DNA of 64,000 bases from assembly GCF_002217755.1 (NCBI RefSeq), contig NZ_BCFL01000018.1, positions 868,001-932,000 on the forward strand, read 5' to 3'. Under the pieces are notes generated by a model. The model ran no database searches and was not told the origin of the DNA. It worked only from the letters and a program-made list of their open reading frames with translations. This stretch comes from Streptomyces hyaluromycini. Its GTDB lineage: Bacteria > Actinomycetota > Actinomycetes > Streptomycetales > Streptomycetaceae. Shown here in pieces: positions 8,397 through 16,294 of this stretch (positions are counted from its first letter, which is position 1; each line of letters begins with the position of its first letter). The translations under genes and the position numbers were made by a program.

Positions 8397-9947
8397 ATGG
8401 CGGGCCCCGTCCTGGAAATGCGCTCGATCGTCAAGACCTTTCCCGGTGTCAAGGCGCTGTCGGACGTCACGCTGACCGTCCGCCAGGGCGAGGTCCACGC
8501 CATCTGCGGGGAGAACGGCGCCGGCAAGTCGACCCTGATGAAGGTCCTCTCCGGCGTCCACCCGCACGGCAGTTACGAGGGAGACATCCTCTTCGAGGGG
8601 GAGCTCTGCAAGTTCGGTGACATCCGGGCCAGCGAACAGCGCGGCATCGTGATCATCCACCAGGAGCTGGCGCTGTCGCCGTACCTCTCGCTCGCGGAGA
8701 ACATCTTCCTCGGCAACGAACACGCCAGGGGCGGGTTCATCGACTGGCGGGAGACCCTGCGGCACGCCACCGAGCTGCTGCGCCGGGTCGGTCTCGACGA
8801 CCACCCGGAGACCCGCGTCACCGACATCGGCGTGGGCAAGCAGCAGCTGGTGGAGATCGCGAAGGCGCTGTCGAAGAAGGTGAAGCTCCTCATCCTCGAC
8901 GAGCCGACCGCGGCCCTGAACGACGAGGACAGCGGCAAACTCCTCGACCTGATCCTGGAGCTGAAGAACCAGGGCATCACCTCGATCATCATCTCGCACA
9001 AGCTCAACGAGATCCGCCGGGTCGCCGACTCGGTGACGATCATCCGCGACGGCCACTCCATCGAGACCCTCGACGTGAAGTCGAAGGAGACCACGGAGGA
9101 GCGGATCATCGCGGGCATGGTGGGCCGCGACCTGGACCACCGCTTCCCGGAGCGGACCGCGTACCAGGGCGAGGCGGACGCGGCACCGGCCCTGGAGATC
9201 CGCAACTGGACCGTGCGGCACCCGATCGACCAGGAGCGCAAGGTCGTCGACGACGTGTCGGTCCACGTCCGGCGCGGCGAGATCGTCGGCATCGCGGGCC
9301 TGATGGGCGCCGGCCGCACCGAACTCGCGATGAGCGTCTTCGGGCGGACCTACGGCCGCTACGACGGCGGCTCGGTCCTCAAGGACGGCACGGAGATCCG
9401 TACCAAGTCCGTCGCGGAGGCGGTCGGGCACGGCATCGCGTACGTCACCGAGGACCGCAAGCACTACGGCCTCAACCTGATCGACACCATCAACCGCAAC
9501 ATCTCGCTGACCGCGCTGAACAAGGTCGCCCGGCGCGGGATCGTGGACGAGCACGAGGAGCGGCAGGTCTCCGAGGGCTACCGCACGTCCATGAACATCA
9601 AGGCGCCGACGGTTTTCGAGCCGGTGGGCAAGCTGTCCGGCGGCAACCAGCAGAAGGTCGTCCTCAGCAAGTGGATCTTCGCCGGTCCGGACGTGCTGAT
9701 CCTGGACGAGCCGACCCGCGGGATCGACGTGGGCGCCAAGTACGAGATCTACACGGTCATCGACCAGCTCGCCGCCCAGGGCAAGGCGGTCGTCTTCATC
9801 TCCTCCGAGCTGCCCGAACTGCTCGGCATGTGCGACCGCATCTACACCATGGCCGCGGGCCGCCTGACCGGCGAGGTGCCCAGGGCCGAGGCCACGCAGG
9901 AAGTGCTGATGCGCCAGATGACGAAGGACAAAGAGGTATCGCGATGA
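8397..9947 (+). CDS. Sugar ABC transporter ATP-binding protein (MmsA/GguA type)
   Basis: 516 aa with two fused ABC modules, as in XylG, MglA and GguA. First Walker A 'GENGAGKST' at residues 38-46 and Walker B 'LLILDEPTAAL'; the second module has the degenerate loop 'GLMGAGRTE', signature 'LSGGNQQKV' and Walker B 'VLILDEPTRGID'. It energises import of the sugar captured by the preceding lipoprotein. ATG at 8397 is preceded by GGAAGG. Its stop overlaps the permease start (ATGA). The family is unambiguous. Confidence 0.96.
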   Translation: MAGPVLEMRSIVKTFPGVKALSDVTLTVRQGEVHAICGENGAGKSTLMKVLSGVHPHGSYEGDILFEGELCKFGDIRASEQRGIVIIHQELALSPYLSLAENIFLGNEHARGGFIDWRETLRHATELLRRVGLDDHPETRVTDIGVGKQQLVEIAKALSKKVKLLILDEPTAALNDEDSGKLLDLILELKNQGITSIIISHKLNEIRRVADSVTIIRDGHSIETLDVKSKETTEERIIAGMVGRDLDHRFPERTAYQGEADAAPALEIRNWTVRHPIDQERKVVDDVSVHVRRGEIVGIAGLMGAGRTELAMSVFGRTYGRYDGGSVLKDGTEIRTKSVAEAVGHGIAYVTEDRKHYGLNLIDTINRNISLTALNKVARRGIVDEHEERQVSEGYRTSMNIKAPTVFEPVGKLSGGNQQKVVLSKWIFAGPDVLILDEPTRGIDVGAKYEIYTVIDQLAAQGKAVVFISSELPELLGMCDRIYTMAAGRLTGEVPRAEATQEVLMRQMTKDKEVSR

Positions 9948-11188
9948 GCACGGATGTCACCGCCAAGAGCCCGGCCCCCGTGCCGCCGGGCTGGAGCGAG
10001 CCCGGCGACGACGGCGGCCTGCTCCAGCTGGTGCTGAACGGGCTGCGCCGCAACATGCGCCAGTACGGCATGCTGATCGCGCTCGGTCTGATCGTCGCCC
10101 TGTTCGCCGTCTGGACCAACGGGGACCTGCTGCTGCCGCGCAACGTCTCCAACCTGGTCCTGCAGAACAGCTACATCCTGATCCTCGCCATCGGCATGAT
10201 GATGGTGATCATCGCCGGGCACATCGACCTGTCGGTCGGCTCGCTGACCGCGTTCGTGGGCGCCTTCGCGGCCGTCCTGACGGTCAATCACGGGATTCCG
10301 TGGCCGGTCGCACTGCTCCTGTGTCTGGCGATGGGTGCCGTGGCCGGCGCGCTGCAAGGGTTCTTCATCGCCTACCTGGGCATACCGTCGTTCATCGTCA
10401 CCCTCGCCGGGATGCTGCTCTTCCGGGGTCTCACCGAGATCCTGCTCCAGGGGCAGACCATCGGCCCGTTCCCGAACGGCCTGCAGAACCTGGGCAACGG
10501 CTTCCTCCCCGAGGTGGGCCCGCACACCAACTACCACAACATCACGCTGCTGCTGGGCATCGTGCTGATCGCCGCCGTGGTCTGGCAGGAGTTCCGCGAC
10601 CGGCGCCGCCAGCAGGAGTTCTCCCTGGACGTCCTGCCCACCCGGCTCTTCCTGGTCAAGCTGGTCGCGCTGGGCGCCGCGATCCTCGTCCTCACCCTGC
10701 TGCTCGCCAGCTACAAGGGTGCGCCGATCGTCCTGATCGTGCTGGGTGCGCTGGTCGTCGGCTACGGCTACGTGATGCGCAACGCGGTCTTCGGCCGGCA
10801 CATCTACGCGATCGGCGGCAACCTGCCGGCGGCCAAGCTGTCCGGCGTCAAGGACAAGAAGGTCACCTTCTACGTCTTCCTGAACATGGGCGTGCTCGCG
10901 GCCCTGGCCGGTCTGGTGGTCGCCGCCCGGCTGAACGCGGCCTCGCCGAAGGCGGGCGACGGCTTCGAACTGGAGGCGATCGCCTCCTCGTTCATCGGCG
11001 GCGCCTCCATGAGCGGCGGTGTCGGCACCATCCTCGGTGCCATCATCGGCGGCCTCGTCCTCGGCGTGCTGAACAACGGCATGAACCTCCTCAGCGTCGG
11101 CACCGACTGGCAGCAGGTCATCAAGGGCCTCGCCCTGCTGGTGGCGGTCGGATTCGACGTGTGGAACAAGCGCAAGTCCGGTTCGTAA
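9944..11188 (+). CDS. Sugar ABC transporter permease (MmsB/GguB/XylH type)
   Basis: 414 aa. Many hydrophobic segments are visible: 'YGMLIALGLIVALFAVW', 'YILILAIGMMMVIIAG', 'VALLLCLAMGAVAGALQG', 'LLLGIVLIAAVVW', 'LVALGAAILVLTLLLA', 'VLIVLGALVVGYGYVM'. The BPD_transp_2 signature 'AGHIDLSVGSLTAFVGAF' and the EAA-like 'FGRHIYAIGGNLPAAKLSG' are present, with 'GGASMSGGVGTILGAIIGGL' near the end. A central extra loop and two added membrane spans, compared with RbsC, match the XylH/GguB branch. ATG at 9944 overlaps the ATPase stop by four bases. Confidence 0.95.
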   Translation: MSTDVTAKSPAPVPPGWSEPGDDGGLLQLVLNGLRRNMRQYGMLIALGLIVALFAVWTNGDLLLPRNVSNLVLQNSYILILAIGMMMVIIAGHIDLSVGSLTAFVGAFAAVLTVNHGIPWPVALLLCLAMGAVAGALQGFFIAYLGIPSFIVTLAGMLLFRGLTEILLQGQTIGPFPNGLQNLGNGFLPEVGPHTNYHNITLLLGIVLIAAVVWQEFRDRRRQQEFSLDVLPTRLFLVKLVALGAAILVLTLLLASYKGAPIVLIVLGALVVGYGYVMRNAVFGRHIYAIGGNLPAAKLSGVKDKKVTFYVFLNMGVLAALAGLVVAARLNAASPKAGDGFELEAIASSFIGGASMSGGVGTILGAIIGGLVLGVLNNGMNLLSVGTDWQQVIKGLALLVAVGFDVWNKRKSGS

Positions 11189-11240
11189 GTCAGCGATGAC
11201 GCTCCGCTGGGAGGGCCGAATGAAAACTGCAGGCCGGCGG

Positions 11241-11309
11241 GGGCTGGTCGCGCCCACGCGGCGGCAGCCGCACATTCGAGACCGTCCCGCGCCCCTTCGG
11301 GGCGCGGGA
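11241..11309. repeat. Streptomyces dispersed palindromic repeat, copy 4
   Basis: Forward copy downstream of the permease gene. It carries GGTCGCGCCCACGCGGCGG and a strong CCCGCGCCCC-TTC-GGGGCGCGGG hairpin, the best terminator-like version in the window. It separates the importer genes from the epimerase gene. Confidence 0.85.
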
Positions 11310-11351
11310 CCCGGTGGGCGCCTTTCAACTCTCTTTTTAAGGAGCCGCTAG

Positions 11352-12506
11352 ATGGAACTGAACAGACGCACGGTCATTGCAGGCGCGGCAGCCGCGGGCA
11401 TCGCCGCCACCACTCTTGGCACCGGTACCGCCGAGGCCGCCTCGGGAGGCAGGAAGCCGGTGAAGGAGTCCTTCGGGAAGCTCGCCGACGGCACGAAGAT
11501 CTACCGCTGGTCGCTGGAGAACGGCGGCACCCGGCTGAAGGTCCTCAACTGGGGCGGAGTCGTCCAGACCCTGGAGATCCCGGACCGCCGCGGCCACTAC
11601 ACCAACGTCGCCCTGGGCTTCGACAACATCGACGACTACGTCGCCAAGACCCCGTACTTCGGCGCCCTGATCGGCCGCTACGGCAACCGCATCGCCAAGG
11701 GCCAGTTCACCCTCGACGGCAAGAGCTACCAGCTCTCCGTCAACGACGGTGTGAACAGCCTGCACGGCGGCACCCAGGGCTTCGACAAGCACGTCTGGGA
11801 CGTCGAGCCGTTCGTGAAGGGCTCGGACGTCGGGCTCGTCCTGCACTACACCAGCGTCGACGGCGAGATGGGCTACCCGGGCACGCTCAAGGCCAAGGTG
11901 ACGTACACCCTCACCAGGCGCGGCGAGTGGATCATCGACTACGAGGCCACCACCGACAAGGCCACGGTCGTCAACCTCACCAGCCACGTCTACTGGAACC
12001 TCGCCGGCGAGGGCAGCGGGACCATCGAGGACCACGAGCTCACCATCGCGGCGGGCAAGTACACGCCGACGGACTCCGGGCTGATCCCCACCGGTGAGCT
12101 GGCCACCGTCCACGGCACCCCGTTCGACTTCCGCGAGACGAAGACGATCGGGCGGGACATCCGGGCCGGGCACGTCCAGCAGGTGCAGGCCAAGGGCTTC
12201 GACCACAACTGGGCCCTGGACAAGGGCATCACCGCGAAGCCCGAGCACGTGGCCACGCTGCGCGACCCGCGCTCCGGCCGCACCCTGAAGATCGCCACCG
12301 ACCAGCCGGGGCTCCAGTTCTACTCCGGGAACTTCCTCGACGGGACGCTGACCGGCACGGGCGGGCGGACGTACCGGCAGGGTGACGCGCTGTGCCTGGA
12401 GACACAGCACTTCCCCGACTCGCCGAACCACGCCAACTTCCCGTCGACGGTGCTCCGGCCGGGGCAGGTCTACAGGACGCGGACGGTTCACACGTTCGAC
12501 GCCTGA
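11352..12506 (+). CDS. Secreted aldose 1-epimerase (galactose mutarotase family)
   Basis: 384 aa. The N-terminus has a Tat-type signal: 'NRRTVIAGAAAAGIAATTLG' (exceptionally Ala/Gly-rich) and likely cleavage after AEA at about residue 30. The mutarotase core includes 'VNDGVNSLHGG' and 'VNLTSHVYWNLAG' with the two catalytic-site histidines, and 'LCLETQHFPDSPNH' with the catalytic glutamate near the C-terminus. It interconverts alpha and beta anomers of galactose or similar sugars, here outside the membrane, which would feed the preceding importer. The ATG has AAGGAG 9 nt upstream. It is the last gene of the sugar cluster. Confidence 0.9.
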   Translation: MELNRRTVIAGAAAAGIAATTLGTGTAEAASGGRKPVKESFGKLADGTKIYRWSLENGGTRLKVLNWGGVVQTLEIPDRRGHYTNVALGFDNIDDYVAKTPYFGALIGRYGNRIAKGQFTLDGKSYQLSVNDGVNSLHGGTQGFDKHVWDVEPFVKGSDVGLVLHYTSVDGEMGYPGTLKAKVTYTLTRRGEWIIDYEATTDKATVVNLTSHVYWNLAGEGSGTIEDHELTIAAGKYTPTDSGLIPTGELATVHGTPFDFRETKTIGRDIRAGHVQQVQAKGFDHNWALDKGITAKPEHVATLRDPRSGRTLKIATDQPGLQFYSGNFLDGTLTGTGGRTYRQGDALCLETQHFPDSPNHANFPSTVLRPGQVYRTRTVHTFDA

Positions 12507-12530
12507 GTCAGCGTGGGCGCGGCCGGTAAG

Positions 12531-12550
12531 GGGCTGGTCGCGCCCACGTT
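12531..12550. repeat. Fragment of the dispersed repeat, copy 5
   Basis: Only the GGGGCTGGTCGCGCCCACG end of the repeat remains, without the hairpin half. It lies 25 bp after the epimerase stop and abuts an unusually AT-rich stretch (12551-12590). Confidence 0.6.
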
Positions 12551-12620
12551 GGGGAAGAAACGTAAACTCACACTTTTTTCACACTGGTTGAACGGCGCCG
12601 CTCGCGCCTCCGTACTCAAA

Positions 12621-12685
12621 GGCGGCCCGTGCTCCCCCGCGCGGGCCGCCCAAGACGACGGGCCCGGACGTCCCCATCGGGCCCG
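12621..12685 (+). promoter_or_regulatory. Double hairpin leader upstream of the aminotransferase
   Basis: GGCGGCCCG (12621-12629) pairs with CGGGCCGCC (12642-12650), and CGGGCCCG (12659-12666) pairs with an identical self-complementary CGGGCCCG at 12678-12685. The two stems sit just before the GGAGG ribosome site at 12694-12698. They could form a terminator, an attenuator, or a translation-modulating leader; the sequence alone does not decide. Confidence 0.45.
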
Positions 12686-12702
12686 CCTCATACGGAGGTT
12701 CA

Positions 12703-14382
12703 ATGGCCGGCAGCGTCACCTCGTTGTTCCGCAGCGGTGCTCACAGCCCGTCGATGGCGGCGCTGGCACGCGAGGGGGGCGACGGAACCGGTCCGGTCGA
12801 CTTCTGCATTCCCTGCAACCCGTACTTCCCCACCCCGGCCATGATGGAAACGATGGCGGCCCGGCTGAAGGACATCATCACCTTCTACCCGAGCAGCGCC
12901 GACACCATCACCGCCGAGCTCTGCCAGCTCCTCCAGCTCCCGCCGCAGGCCGTGGCCATGGGCAACGGCTCCACCGAGCTGATCACCTGGATCGACCACC
13001 TGCTGGTCCGCGAGTCCCTCGCCATCCCCGTCCCCACCTTCGGCCGCTGGACCGACCAGCCGATGGAGACCGGCAAGCGCGTCGACATGTTCCCGCTCCA
13101 GGAGTCCAACGGCTTCGCCCTGGACCTCGCGCAGTACGCCGAGTTCATCCGCAAGCGGGGCACCAAGGTCGCCGTCATCTGCAATCCCAACAACCCCGAC
13201 GGCGGCTTCCTGCACAAGCAGCAGCTGGTGCAGTTCATGGACGCGATGGCCGACCTGGACCTGATCGTCATCGACGAGTCCTTCCTGGAGTTCGCCGACG
13301 CCGAGGCCGAGCCCAGCGTCGTCCAGGAGGCCATGCTGCGGCCCAACGTCATCGTGCTGCGCAGCCTCGGCAAGAACTTCGGCCTGCACGGCATCCGCTT
13401 CGGCTACATGGTCGCCAACCCCGCCCTGGCCGGCAAGGTCCGCTCGATGCTCCCGAAGTGGAACCTCAACGCCTTCGCCGAGTACGTCGTCTTCATGCTC
13501 AAGGAGCACGGCGCCGAGTACGCGCAGAGCCTGCTGCAGGTGCGCCGCGACCGTCTGGAGATGGCCAGCCAGCTCTCCCTGCTGCCCGGCCTGACGGTCT
13601 ACCCCTCGCAGGGCAACTTCCTCTTCGTGCGCCTTCCCGTCGGCGCCGAGGGCACCGTGGTGCGGGACCGGATGCTCACCGAGCACCGGATCCTGGTCCG
13701 CGAGTGCGGCAACAAGATCGGGTCTTCCAGCCGCTTCCTGCGTCTCGTGGTGCGCCCCGAGGTGGACGTGCGTCGCCTGGTGTCCGCCATGGAACAGGTG
13801 CTCTACGGGACCAGGAGGGGAGCCGCCGTACCCGAGCTGAGCACCGGGACCAGCTACAGCTCGGGTACGGCGGCGGTGGACCGGCTGGTGAGCGAGACCA
13901 ACGGGGCGGGCATGCAGCTCGCGCAGGCCGTCGGCGCGATGTCCGTCCCGGGGCTCGCCGCCGCTCCCGCCGCCGGCGTCGGCATGCCGCTCCCCGTCGC
14001 CGCGCAGCAGGGCGCCGGGATGCCGATGCCGGCGGCAGCCATGCAGATGCAGCAGCCTCAGCAACAGCCCCAGCAGCAGCCGATGATGGCGCCGGTGGCT
14101 CAGATGTCACCCCTGGCTCAGATGGCCCAGATGGCCCAGGCGCCCGCACCGGCTCCGATACAGATGCAGATGCAGACCCCGGTCCAGGCACCCGCTCCGG
14201 CCCCCGCGCCGGCCGGGCCCACGCCGCCCGGGGTGCCGGCCCGGGGTGGGCTGACGGCCGCGCAGGTACGCGGAATGACGGCGCCCGCGCCGCCGGTACC
14301 GGATCTGGCACCGGCACCGGCCACCGGCTGGCCGAACGCGCAGAGCTGGCCCAATGCGGCAGGCATGGGGCAGGCCGGCTAG
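12703..14382 (+). CDS. PLP-dependent class I/II aminotransferase with long low-complexity C-terminal tail
   Basis: 559 aa. Residues 1-370 are a complete HisC/CobD-like fold-type I aminotransferase: 'NPNNPDGG' with the conserved Asn at about 164, D191 in 'IDESFLEF', the PLP lysine K224 in 'LRSLGKNFGLHGIRFGY', and a conserved Arg in 'RFLRLVVRPEVD'. From about 375 to the end the protein is Ala/Pro/Met/Gln rich, including 'MQMQQPQQQPQQQPMM' and repeated 'QMAQMAQ', with short motifs such as 'LTAAQVRGMTAP'. Family members are normally near 360 aa, so the tail is an added 185-residue disordered domain. Substrate unknown. GGAGG precedes the ATG by 5 nt. Confidence 0.85.
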   Translation: MAGSVTSLFRSGAHSPSMAALAREGGDGTGPVDFCIPCNPYFPTPAMMETMAARLKDIITFYPSSADTITAELCQLLQLPPQAVAMGNGSTELITWIDHLLVRESLAIPVPTFGRWTDQPMETGKRVDMFPLQESNGFALDLAQYAEFIRKRGTKVAVICNPNNPDGGFLHKQQLVQFMDAMADLDLIVIDESFLEFADAEAEPSVVQEAMLRPNVIVLRSLGKNFGLHGIRFGYMVANPALAGKVRSMLPKWNLNAFAEYVVFMLKEHGAEYAQSLLQVRRDRLEMASQLSLLPGLTVYPSQGNFLFVRLPVGAEGTVVRDRMLTEHRILVRECGNKIGSSSRFLRLVVRPEVDVRRLVSAMEQVLYGTRRGAAVPELSTGTSYSSGTAAVDRLVSETNGAGMQLAQAVGAMSVPGLAAAPAAGVGMPLPVAAQQGAGMPMPAAAMQMQQPQQQPQQQPMMAPVAQMSPLAQMAQMAQAPAPAPIQMQMQTPVQAPAPAPAPAGPTPPGVPARGGLTAAQVRGMTAPAPPVPDLAPAPATGWPNAQSWPNAAGMGQAG

Positions 14383-14426
14383 TCGCCTCGCCGTAGGGGT
14401 GCGGTACGTGGCCGGGCGCGGCACCG

Positions 14427-14580
14427 TCGTGGCTGGTCGCGCAGTTCCCCGCGCCCCTTACGGGGCGCTTGATCTGGTCGCGCCCCGCGGCGGTAGCCGC
14501 AAATCCAGTACAGCCCCGCGCCCCTTACGGGGCACGGTTGGGGCAGCGCCCCTGAAAGGGGCGCGGGGAACTGCGCGGCC
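14427..14580. repeat. Cluster of dispersed palindromic repeats, copy 6 (three modules)
   Basis: Three adjoining modules: GTCGCGCAGTTCCCCGCGCC-type with GCGCCCCTTACGGGGCGC, then CGCGCCCCGCGGCGGTAGCC with a second GCGCCCC hairpin, then an inverted GCGCCCCTGAAAGGGGCGC followed by GGGGAACTGCGCG. They fill the space between the convergent aminotransferase and methyltransferase genes and could form a cruciform or bidirectional terminator. Confidence 0.85.
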
Positions 14581-14627
14581 GGCCCCCACCGGCCCGCGGT
14601 GGACGAACCGCCCGACCAGCGGAGCGC

Positions 14628-16238
14628 CTAGCCTCGCACGGCGTGCAGCAGTGAGGCTCCCAGCGGCAACTCCTGGCAGGCCACCTGCCTGAAGCCCGTC
14701 TCCTCCAGCAGGCGCCCGTAGTGGGCCTCTTCCCGCTCCCTCCCGCCCACGTTGCACAGCATGTGGAGGTCCCAGGCCGCCGCCGTGTCGCCGGGGAGCA
14801 GGCGTTCCACGATCAGGAGGCGGCTGCCCTGGGGCATCGCCTCCGCGCAGCGGCGCAGGATGGTCAGGCAGCGTTCGTCGTCCCAGTCGTGCAGGACGCG
14901 GGACAGGAGATAGACGTCGCCGCCGGAGGGGACGGCGTCGGTGAAGTCGCCCGCGGTGAAGGTGCAGCGGCCGGTGAGGTCGGACAGTTCCGACCGGGCC
15001 GCCGCCAGGGCCTCGGGGCGTTCCAGCAGGACGCCGTCCAGGTGGGCGTGGGCCCGCAGGACCCGGCCCAGCAGTGCGCCGTTGCCGCCGCCGACGTCGA
15101 CCACGCGTCGTACGCCGGAGAAGTCGACGAGGTCCGGTACCGGTGTGAACATCTCCGCGCTCGCCGCCATCGACCGGTGGAAGAGGTCGCTGAGTTCGGG
15201 GCGGGCGGCGAAGTAGGGGAAGTGGTGCTCGCCGTAGCGGTGGGCGAAAGCTTCCTGCCCAGTGCTGACGGCGTACGGGAGCCCGGCGAAGGAGTCGTAG
15301 AACGGGCCGCCGTAGAGCAGTGCCAGGGGGTGGAGGGAGTGCTCGGTGCCGGTGCACAGGGGTTCGCCGAGGGCGGTGAGGTGGTACGTGCCGTCGCGGG
15401 AGGACGTCAGCAGGCCCAGCGTGGCGAGGTAGCGGAGGAGGCGGCGCAGGGCGTCCGGGTCGGTGCCGGTGCGGGTCGCGAGGGTGGTGGCGTCGAGGGC
15501 GGGGTGGTCGGCCAGGTGGTCGGCGATGCCCAGTTCGGCCATGGTGCGGACGGCCTGGGTGGCCCAGGCGCCGGTCATGACGCCGAGGAGGGCGAGGGTG
15601 GGGTCGGGGAGGGGTTCCTGGCGGCCGGGGAGGCGGAGTTCGAAGCGGCGGTGGGCGGTGGTGCGGAAGTAGAGGACGGTGACGTTCTCGTGGTTGTTGT
15701 AGCCGCCGCCGTCCGGGACCGCGCCGCCGCGTTCCGTCAGCAGGGTGCGCAGTCCGGCGGGGATCACCCGGCCCGGCGCCGTGACCACGAAGGCGTGGTG
15801 GGACTCGTGGTCCGCGGCGCGTTCGTCGGCGGCGACGGCCTCCAGCGGGGAGCCGGGCGGCACGGGCAGCGCGAAGATCTCCACGGTCCGCCCGGCCACG
15901 GGCACGTGCACGATCCCGACCGGGCTGTCGCCGACGGCGGCGCCGTAGCGCCGGGCCAGCCGTCCGCGCACCACCACGCTCGGGGTGACGGGGCCCGGGT
16001 CGAGGCCGGCGCTGCGCAGTTCGTCGCGGAGCCCGTCGAGGGAGGCGGGGAAGACCAGTACGGCGGTGTGGTCGTAGCCGAGGTGGCGGGCGACGTCGGT
16101 CCGCTCGTCGGCCGTCAGGCCGGGCAGCAGCTCGGCGAGGACCTGGTCCGTGTCGTGGCCGCGGACGTGGTCGGCCGCGCGCCGGATGCGTACCAGGTCG
16201 GTTTCCGTCAGACATGCCTGTACGACGGAGAGGTTCAT
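14628..16238 (-). CDS. SAM-dependent O-methyltransferase with an unidentified N-terminal domain
   Basis: 536 aa, against roughly 340 for single-domain relatives. Residues 210-536 are a small-molecule O-methyltransferase of the acetylserotonin/plant OMT family: dimerisation winged helix around 225-300, SAM motif 'DVGGGNG' at 381-387, and 'LSRVLHDWDDERC' with the typical His-Asp-Trp motif. Residues 1-200 form a separate alpha/beta domain ('GIVHVPVAGRTVEIFALP', 'ESHHAFVV', 'NNHENVTVLYF') that I do not recognise. The gene follows a PobA-type hydroxylase by 56 bp, so hydroxylation then O-methylation of an aromatic acid is plausible. A secondary-metabolite or aromatic-acid role is inference. Confidence 0.8.
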   Translation of the reverse strand: MNLSVVQACLTETDLVRIRRAADHVRGHDTDQVLAELLPGLTADERTDVARHLGYDHTAVLVFPASLDGLRDELRSAGLDPGPVTPSVVVRGRLARRYGAAVGDSPVGIVHVPVAGRTVEIFALPVPPGSPLEAVAADERAADHESHHAFVVTAPGRVIPAGLRTLLTERGGAVPDGGGYNNHENVTVLYFRTTAHRRFELRLPGRQEPLPDPTLALLGVMTGAWATQAVRTMAELGIADHLADHPALDATTLATRTGTDPDALRRLLRYLATLGLLTSSRDGTYHLTALGEPLCTGTEHSLHPLALLYGGPFYDSFAGLPYAVSTGQEAFAHRYGEHHFPYFAARPELSDLFHRSMAASAEMFTPVPDLVDFSGVRRVVDVGGGNGALLGRVLRAHAHLDGVLLERPEALAAARSELSDLTGRCTFTAGDFTDAVPSGGDVYLLSRVLHDWDDERCLTILRRCAEAMPQGSRLLIVERLLPGDTAAAWDLHMLCNVGGREREEAHYGRLLEETGFRQVACQELPLGASLLHAVRG

Positions 16239-16294
16239 GAAGGGTTCCCGATGATCGTGGGGCAGGAAGAACCGGGGACGATGGGCCCCGGGGG

